This document shows positions 56,291 to 64,000 of a stretch of 64,000 nt of DNA, piece after piece. Source of the stretch: Pristionchus mayeri (lineage: Eukaryota; Nematoda; Chromadorea; Rhabditida; Neodiplogasteridae); contig BTRK01000003.1 of NCBI GenBank assembly GCA_036245805.1, positions 33,621,215-33,685,214 on the forward strand. Reading direction: 5' to 3'. The translations under genes and the position numbers were made by a program. Every line of letters begins with the position of its first letter. The stretch's first letter is position 1. The notes beneath the pieces were generated by a model, which did no database searches, was not told the origin of the DNA, and saw only the letters and a list, made by a program, of their open reading frames with translations.

Positions 56291-57194
56291 GCATCTAATA
56301 CACATAAAAATGGCTGAACTGAGCAGTTCCTAATGCTAAACGCTGAAGATAAAGAAACAAAGAGAATATGAGAGCATCGAAAAAAGAGAGTAAGAGCTAT
56401 TTATGCTATCAAAATGTTTCAGATTGTATGATTCAGGGAGAACATGATCTAAGAAGTCCAATCACAATCACAATAAACATGTGCGAAAAAAAAATTGCAT
56501 ACCTTACCATAAACTGAAAGCTTTTTTGTCTGGCACGTTCGTTTCGAACGAGATTTTGATAGTATGTCCCCATCCGGAATACAAGGTCATTACACGAAAA
56601 AGATTTCAGAAATTTCATGAAGAAAAATTTTTACGAGCAAAAAATAGGTGTTCGTTGACTTTTCCGTTTGTCCACAGTTTGCCATTGGCGTTGGGTCAGA
56701 TCCTGTGTCAGACTTATGATTTCATCGGAAGATGGATGAAAATCATTGATAGCGTACTACTGCAGTAACCAAAGTCTACAGTAACCCAGTTCGGTGGGTC
56801 AGACGTTGGGTCAGATTCATGATTTCGTCGGATGATGAATGCAAAACATCAATATCGAAATCCTACAGTAACCGAGACCTACCGTATCCCGTGGCGCTGT
56901 GTCAGATGTAGGGTCAGATTCACGATTTCCTTGTCCGATTAATGTAAAACGTCGATACCGTATCCCCACCGTAAGCCCTTACATTCGTACAGACGCGGCA
57001 AGAGAACCATGATTTTGCAGACATTATCCCACGTGAATTATTTTCAAAATTTTCCGGGTACATCTTCTATCGTTTGGAATGACGTAGTTGCCCACTAGTT
57101 GCAAATAACCTTAAATTCGAAAATATTTATAAGTAGGATTCAACGATATCAATGACAAATGAGAAATTGTCTGTGACACAATTACAGTATTTCA
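56291..57194. other. Intergenic with TACCGTA-type repeats
   Basis: First about 60 bp continue the 3' flank of receptor F. From 56760 to 56990 variants of CTACAGTAACC and GGTCAGATTCATGATTTC repeat about three times. A plus frame at 56481-56768 has no support. Confidence 0.4.
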
Positions 57195-58630
57195 TAGACG
57201 GAAGAAGTCTACTTTCGGCCAAGCCTTTTCTGGCCTTGGAAAGACAAGTCTTGGAAAGACAAGAGGTGTTTAAAGAAGGAGTAACACGAAAAATCGATTG
57301 TACATGTGGTATAGTGGTTGTCGTAGAGGACAGAAATCCGATGAGAAATCACTTTATTCGAAGTGACACAGAGGACTCTATCTCGAGATATGAGAATGAG
57401 AAGATCGGGCCTCAGCGCAGGCGGAGCGCGCGTATTTGAAATGAATGAGAAAAACAGCAACAACGAATGCGCCTATCTGCATTCGAACCCACGTAGATTG
57501 CGCTTGGCGCGCAGGAGTTACCCACTGCGCTATGATCACCGTTGGTTCAGGCTGAGGTGAAATATTATATCTACCTAACACGCTCATCAGAATGCATTAA
57601 CTTCTCATCTCTTATTCGTGTTACACCTTCTTTAAGTGCAAGTCTGGAATGAACTAGAGCAAATGGGGAAAAAAGAGAAATGAACGTTCCTCTTACAAAT
57701 CAATGGGTTCAGAATTTAACATTTCCTCGGACAATATCCTATTAGATCGGCGATTTCTACTTAGAGAAGAGAGTCCAAGTCAATATACAACGTAAGACGA
57801 TTAAGACCAGATGAGGAGAGGAGAGTAATCCAAGGCAATCGGCGAAAACATTAATACATGTTCAGGAAAAGAATAGATGGAAGTCTAGAAGTTAGATCCA
57901 CAAAGGGGCTGTTAACTGTCTGACTCGCTGCTAGAATAAGGGAAGAATGGGCGAGGAATTATGCGGCGATCTCTACGAATCCATGATAAAATCAGGATGG
58001 AGGAAAATACAAATTGTGCATGGCATTTTTCTCCTTCAAACACCGATGTGGCAGTTGTATTATTCTTATTTATTGGACAATATTTTGTATTTACGTCTTT
58101 TGTAGGAAATTATTCATGTGATATGCACTGCAGGTGCGGTACAAATTTGGGAGTGCAGGTCTAGATATTTTATCCTTAACGTATCGGTGGCATCTGGAGA
58201 GATTGGGCGTGATAGAACGCACTGATTGATTGCCTAATCGATTAACAAAATGGGAGCAGTACTTATTAGACCTGAATTAGTCATCGATCATTCTATGAAT
58301 TGTCGTGAAATATAGCCTTTTGCGTAATATTGAATAAAATCTCCAGACTTCCTCACCATAATATCGTAATTATATGTGATTGACTTTATTAGAATTTCTC
58401 AGACTAGTCTAATGCTGTCAACAGTGGTTGCCAGAACATTCAATATAACTGAAATCGTGCCACTACTTGCTCCTACAATATAATTGTCCTCTCTCCAATT
58501 ATTTCTCCTCATTTGAACTGCGACCATAGAAATCATTCTCTCTCGGCATTGTCCGCGACTGAGCGCATGCCACTACTTATTCCCATATACAATTTTCTCT
58601 TTTTTTTTCTGAACATATGTTATCAGTGTG
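57195..58630. repeat. Segmental duplicate, copy 2
   Basis: Partner of 47640-48830, interrupted by a TIR element at 57271-57635. It forms the upstream region of the Srd/Str-like receptor gene. Confidence 0.8.
57271..57635. mobile_element. TIR element with tRNA-like module
   Basis: Ends AAAGAAGGAGTAACACGAA and TTCGTGTTACACCTTCTTTA; the empty site GGTGTTTAAGTGCAAG is seen in the 47.6 kb duplicate, giving a TTA duplication. On the minus strand 57545-57478 reads TAGCGCAGTGGG (A box) and GGTTCGAATGC (B box-like). Confidence 0.8.
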
Positions 58631-58695
58631 TGCACAGAAAAGATCGCTTCATCAGTGATATTTGAATTATATTCAAAAAGCACGCAGATCCATCC

Positions 58696-60726
58696 ATGTG
58701 CTCGATTGTATTTTATTGTCACTATGTCGTTGGAGTGGTTTCCATTCTCTTCAATGCCCTTCTTCTCTTCATTATCATTCAACGGACTCCCCCGTCATTC
58801 AAGTATGTCTTTAAATATCAACAGTAGTTGTTGAAGGAAATAGTAATGTCCGGGGTGTCCTGACCCTACAGTGAGCTTTCTAGATGACCACGAACATTGT
58901 AACACGCACATATAAATTTCAGACAATATTCAATCCTGCTAATGGAGCAATGCGTTCTCGAGTTGTTCTCTTCCTTCTGTAATATTGTTTCAATGCAGAG
59001 GTGTTCCATTCTCGAGTACTTCCTGATCTCTCAATGTTTCAGGTTTATCCCAATTAGCTCCACTACTATCTTTGCCTCTCTTGGCGTATGTAACCAAGTT
59101 TCTGCGAGTTTCTGTTACTATTGTGAGTTAATATCCCTTGTTGGCCATTGAGATCATAATACTTTATAAAAAAAAATAATAATAATTTATCTACGCCCGT
59201 TTATCTATACCATGAAAAACATAATTAATTAATGATTGTAGATGGGGGGACTCAAAAAAATGGAAAAAAATAGATTTTTAAATGTGTAATCAATGATCAA
59301 ATAGCTCTTTTGAGTCCACACGCTCACAGTTTGTTTCTACTGTTGCGCTATTTTCGTCACATTTTCTCAGCTGGTATTCAGGTGGGCATGCGGTGATATT
59401 TATAGAATAAAATGAGTAGTCATATATTTCCTGAATATGCACGGAATCAAATTATCGGCATGTATATTCATAAAATGGATGTAGTTTCTATGATTCCCTG
59501 AGATTTTGTCAGATACCTGATACTCCACTCTGACGGAAATATGAGAGTGGAGTGGTGGTGCTTTCCATTCACGGCAGGTTGTGTTGCGATGCACGTAAGC
59601 AATATTAAATATTTAGTTATTTTTTTCATTTTAAAAATTTGCTCCTTTTAGATTAACGCTTCACATAATCAAACAGAAACGGAAATTCTGGAAGAAATCG
59701 TACATAGAAAATTCCCAGAATTTTCGGAATTGCCAATTAACGGTAAATTCTTTCAGATTGTATGATTCAGGGAGAACATAATCTAACAAGTCGGAGAACA
59801 TAACAAATAAGGATGTGCGAATAAACAAACATCATGCAGGTCACGACTCGTTCTCCATCCCTGTCGTCATCGTCAACTGTTTTTACCTCATCTGTGAGTT
59901 GCTATTTCACCCAAAAATCTATCAATCTAAGCAGTAGCAGTAGTTATTTTTAAGATTCCATTAGTGTCTCGTTTCGAAGCATACGAAAGACGTTTTTCTC
60001 TCTGTCACAGCACTCACATCGTCGCCATCCAAATATAGTTAGAGCTCGAGAAGCGATACCACGCTATCTTCATTTAAAAATCTCTCTTGCCATTCTAGCG
60101 GCCGAGGGAGTGCGGGAAAAGAAAAGAAGGAAGACCGTTTATTGAACTCTAGTATCAATGCAGGCCTTCCATCTCTGTGGTCGACTACATTCTTGCTACG
60201 ATCAAAAATCCTCACATTACTTGAAGGCCAAGTAAAAATGTCCCAAAGGTCTAAATTGTTGCAGAAAGCATTCGTCAAGGTAATTTTAGAAGTTAACCGC
60301 AAATCTATTTACCCAGACAATTTCTATAGCATTCAGCTTAATGGTAGAAAGCCAAAGTCGCAAAACAAGTAGACGTTCAAAATAGTGATTATTCGGGTTT
60401 AGAGTGTGACAGTCCAAGCTTGTCTCTCTCTCCTCGCCCTCTACCCTTCATTCGCCTATTTCATCGGCCAATTAATTTCCATTCACGAAGAAAACTTTCT
60501 CGACGGATGCTTCTTCGTACGTTCATTTTTTTCTCTCAATTATTCATAGTTTAGCATATATGATTTTTGCGTAATCGTGATTCAAATCGATTAAAAACTG
60601 TCTCTTATAACAGTTGTAAAGTTATTTTCTAGTCATTTTCTATTTCCCTCCTTCCAGTTCCTTCAGCTACAGTTCGCTATCACTCCACTCGTGACTATTT
60701 ACTACATTCCCAACTATCGACGGTGA
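58696..60726 (+). CDS. Srd/Str-like seven-helix chemoreceptor, 279 aa, 11 exons
   Basis: Exons: 58696-58802, 58923-59000, 59043-59122, 59330-59381, 59513-59594, 59652-59742, 59840-59893, 59955-60020, 60233-60279, 60403-60516, 60658-60726; 840 nt in phase. Landmarks: helix 1 VVGVVSILFNALLLFIIIQR then TPPSFK; YSILLMEQCVLELFSSFCNI; MQRFIPISSTTIFASLGVC; FRYLILHSD after helix 3; SFSIPVVIVNCFYLI; MSQRSKLLQKAFVK before helix 6 (the mS..t..lQ motif of the Str superfamily); QACLSLLALYPSFAYFIG; FAITPLVTIYYIPNYRR. It is likely a ciliary chemosensory receptor. Intron 2 is only 42 nt and in frame; the splice at 60020 is the least certain. The terminal CGG-TGA overlaps a donor-like GGTGAG, so a further exon may once have existed beyond the mariner inserted at 60738. 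Confidence 0.75.
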
Positions 60727-60737
60727 GATGTAAACTA

Positions 60738-63527
60738 TCAGGTTGACTAGAAAGTTTTGTCGTATTTTTCGTATTTAAACTTTTGCTCACTAATAGAGTT
60801 CAAAAGGATGCATGCTCTAAGTACTATAAGGAATGCTAGGGATAGTTCCCTGATACAAATTTATACCGTTACGGATACCACACTGTCAATGTTATGAGAT
60901 CTATGATTCGAACAATTTGACCAACTGCATTTCAACGACTCCCGATCTTAGATTTCCTGCTCATCTTAGAAGTTAACTAGACCCGCGAGCAAGTGATAGT
61001 TGGAATGAGCAATTGTCAAGGAATATGCCAAGAGCAGTAGAACGTATTAGTCGTAGCAGGCCATCCCAGAAAATGAAGATCTTGTGGGGAAGGCACAGGG
61101 CATGTTGAGTGGGAGGATGAAAATATCACGTCATGGATGGGTCCTTTCGATTTGAAGCTTGAAATTGTGATAGTAGTGAACACAGACAATATACAAGATA
61201 TCCATATATAAAGTTGGGGAATAGTATGAATAGTATCAGCGCGTTTTCGACATATCTGGTAGAAGGATGGTATTTTTGATCATCGAAAATGGTGTTTGAA
61301 ATAACATACTGCCTACCAAGCAGCAAGATCATGTGATTAATTATGCTCATTTTTTGCGTAATACTTTTAGTAATCATCTCATATAGTAGCATTGTCTAGG
61401 CAAATTGAAGAGCGGACAAAGGACAAAGTCAGGGAATGGACAAAGTCAGAGACACGTCCAACATTGTGTTTTTGTCATAATCTTGGTTTCAGCCAAGAAA
61501 AGATTTTTCGAATTTTCTCACGTTTCCGAATATCTCAAGTCCATGATTTAGGGTGGGATGGTTGTCCCCAACAGTGATGGAGAGATCGCGCATAATATGG
61601 TTGAGGCCATAGCTGTCCAGCAGTGGCGGCGACCTCGAGACCATGAACCCCGGGTCATGGTTTTTTTGGCAGGTGGTGGGGAAACCACAGTCGTTGAAGA
61701 TAGACCTAAGGTACCATAACCGTCGTCATGTACATCGACACGACTGGTATTTGTCGGCTACCGTAACCCACACTACCGTAACCTGAGTGATGTGGGCACA
61801 ACACGATGTGGTAAAACATACCCTAGACGGATCAGGAAGGCTCGTCCGGCATACCGTAATCTAGTTACAGTAACCCAAGTACAGTACCATAGCTAGCAAA
61901 CGTGAGCTGACTTATTTTTTTTTTTTAATTTCCATGCTTTCCATTCATGGTTGCGCCCCCCCCCCCCCAAAAAAAAAGGGGGGGGGGCGCACCATCGTAT
62001 AGGGGGTCATGGTCGAAAAATCGATGGTAGGTCATGGGTAGGTCAAGATTAAATACTGTACCAATCAATAGTACAGTACTTCCTGATACCGTATATAGCT
62101 ACCGTAACCCTGATTACCGCGAACTGATTTTTTTCAAAAATTGAAAATACCGTACCCTAATTAAAAAATCAAACTACCGTAACCAATCGATAGTACAGTA
62201 CCACCGGATACCGTATCCCACTACCGTAACCTCGATGATCGCGAACTAATTTTATTTTTAAGATGTCCTTGTGACGTGCACAATCGGTCTGGTGTCGTGA
62301 ACGATCAATTGTACAGTACCCAACTGACTACCGTAACCCAGTTCCTTGGGTCAGATCTAGTTCCTTGGGTCAAACATTTTTCTAAAAATTCTAAATCATT
62401 TTATAAAAATCCTAAATCTATCATAAATTGGTGCTACACTAATTAGAGTTACGGTAGGATACTTCAAAATAATTTTATTATATATTTAGAATTTTAGAAA
62501 AATGTTTGACCCAAGGAACTAGATCTGACCCAAGGAACTGGGTTACGGTAGTCAGTTGGGTACTGTACAATTGATCGTTCACGACACCAGACCGATTGTG
62601 CACGTCACAAGGACATCTTAAAAATAAAATTAGTTCGCGATCATCGAGGTTACGGTAGTGGGATACGGTATCCGGTGGTATTGTACTATCGATTGGTTAC
62701 GGTAGTTTGATTTTTTAATTAGGGTACGGTATTTTCAATTTTTGAAAAAAATCAGTTCGCGGTAATCAGGGTTACGGTAGCTATATACGGTATCAGGAAG
62801 TACTGTACTATTGATTGGTACAGTATTTAATCTTGACCTACCCATGACCTACCATCGATTTTTCGACCATGACCCCCTATACGATGGTGCGCCCCCCCTT
62901 TTGGGGGGGGGGGCGCAACCATGAATGGAAAGTTCATGGAAATTTTTTAAAAAAAATAAGTCAGTTCACGATTGCTAGCTATGGTACTGTACTTGACCAC
63001 GGTTATGGTACCTTAGGTCTATCTTCAACGACTGTGGTTTCCCCACCAACTGCCAAAAAAAACCATGACCCGGGGTTCATGGTCTCGAGGTCGCCGGCGG
63101 CGTGGACAGCACTGGTTGAGGCCACTGTTTGCATCTAGTCGAAGACGACGAAGGTCTATTGAGGTAGATCAATCTGCTCGAACCTAATCTAATTGCTCTA
63201 CCGCCATATTATCGACATGGTTCAGCCAACATAGCGCAGTGGTAGAGAGGGGATATAACTCTGATACACGCTAAATCTTGCCGTTGGTTTGAAAGCGGAG
63301 AAAAATAAGAATATAATTATGTCGTGAAAACAAGAGCACTCCTTGAAGAAATTGTGCAATTATCTGGTCTAAACTGATTGGCATTACAAAATCTAAAACA
63401 TATTTAAAACACACCTGTGTACCCCTCCTTAACTTGAAAAATAGGGCGGCTTATATCGACAGAGAAATGAGAACGAACGGATTGAAGTGAGACCACTAAA
63501 TGCGACAGAACTTTCTAGTCAACCTAA
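60738..63527. mobile_element. Mariner-like element, 2.8 kb, enlarged by a palindrome
   Basis: TA at 60736-60737 and 63528-63529. Ends TCAGGTTGACTAGAAAGTTT and AACTTTCTAGTCAACCTAA. It contains the palindrome at 61612-63110; without it about 1.29 kb, mariner size. No transposase motif was found. Confidence 0.85.
61612..63110. mobile_element. Palindrome packed with TACCGTAAC motifs
   Basis: GCTGTCCAGCAGTGGCGGCG is mirrored by CGCCGGCGGCGTGGACAGC. The centre is near 62440. Arms carry many copies of CTACCGTAACC and ACAGTACC, and a G/C tract hairpin (GCGCCCCCC...GGGGGGCGC) in each arm. No coding capacity. Confidence 0.85.
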
Positions 63528-64000
63528 TAGATGAAGAGCAATAGATAGCTTACACGGATATCGAAGCAATGAGACAATAAAAAATACGTGTCCTTCATTT
63601 TAGTGCGGTCCGACACATTGTGGGTCTTCCGAGTGAATCTTCCCTGGGGCCGAATACCGTTTCATTCAGTCCCGTCACGACTGAGAAGATCATTGACCTG
63701 CAGATTGGACGGTAGTCTCCATTATTGTATGAAGATGTTCGTAAATGTGTTTGCCTATCACCTTTCTGTTTGAAATGAAAAGAAATGGAATATTTTTCTC
63801 CGAATATATTCTGTCCTAGACTGAATTCGAATAAATCTACATTTGATCGTGTGTTTTTCGTGCTCTGTCGCATAATGTTACAAAGCGAGCTTCTCTAACT
63901 CGCCATCCTTAGAAATGAAGCGATAACGATCGTTCCGCATGTGAAGAACTTAGTCGAGAGGTTCACCTAATCTTCCTCCATACCTTTCCTATATCTTCGT
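63528..64000. other. No gene recognised at right edge
   Basis: Two opposed short frames overlap (63588-63773 plus, 63595-63873 minus) without splice or motif support. A last exon of the receptor gene could lie here but I cannot identify it. Confidence 0.3.

Overview
The window looks like a gene-poor, repeat-rich stretch of a nematode chromosome. Genes are split into many short exons with TTTCAG-type acceptors, chemoreceptor-type seven-helix receptors lie in a tandem cluster, and mariner-type elements flanked by TA are abundant. A diplogastrid such as Pristionchus would fit, but this is a guess from style. The long open frames are mostly repeats or antisense shadows. The real genes had to be assembled exon by exon from splice sites, reading phase and motif continuity, and every exon chain given here is an inference.

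Layout. 0.1-1 kb: minus-strand exons of an unrecognised gene. 1-4 kb: two minisatellites, then a 1.1 kb palindrome whose arms are themselves palindromic. 4.1-4.6 kb: a 48-residue single-helix membrane protein. 5.7-6.2 kb: one possible nuclear-receptor-like exon. 6.9-10 kb: a complete ten-exon short-chain dehydrogenase/reductase on the minus strand, with two fold-back elements in its last intron. 10.6-11.8 kb: a dead mariner. 12.0-12.5 kb: a small secreted protein. 12.8-25.7 kb: a minus-strand type I membrane protein with repeated cysteine-rich, sushi-like modules; its introns are packed with palindromes, a mariner nested inside another mariner, and a short inverted-repeat element that cuts off one exon.

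27-28.8 kb: a divergent MIF4G (eIF4G-type) protein with a coiled-coil repeat and a C-terminal membrane anchor. 30.4-54.2 kb: a cluster of Srh/Sri-like seven-helix chemoreceptor genes sharing one ten-exon architecture. Three are intact (30.4, 34.4 and 39.7 kb). Others are broken by deletions, a small insertion, splice-site loss or mariner insertions, and one last exon survives inverted on the minus strand. 58.7-60.7 kb: an 11-exon receptor of a different (Srd/Str-like) family, followed 11 bases later by a 2.8 kb TA-flanked element filled with a palindrome of TACCGTAAC motifs.

Seven TA-flanked mariner-like elements, at least ten fold-back elements, a three-copy 404-bp tandem array inside one mariner, and several tRNA-like modules account for most remaining DNA. 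No CRISPR array, rRNA or convincing functional tRNA was seen.
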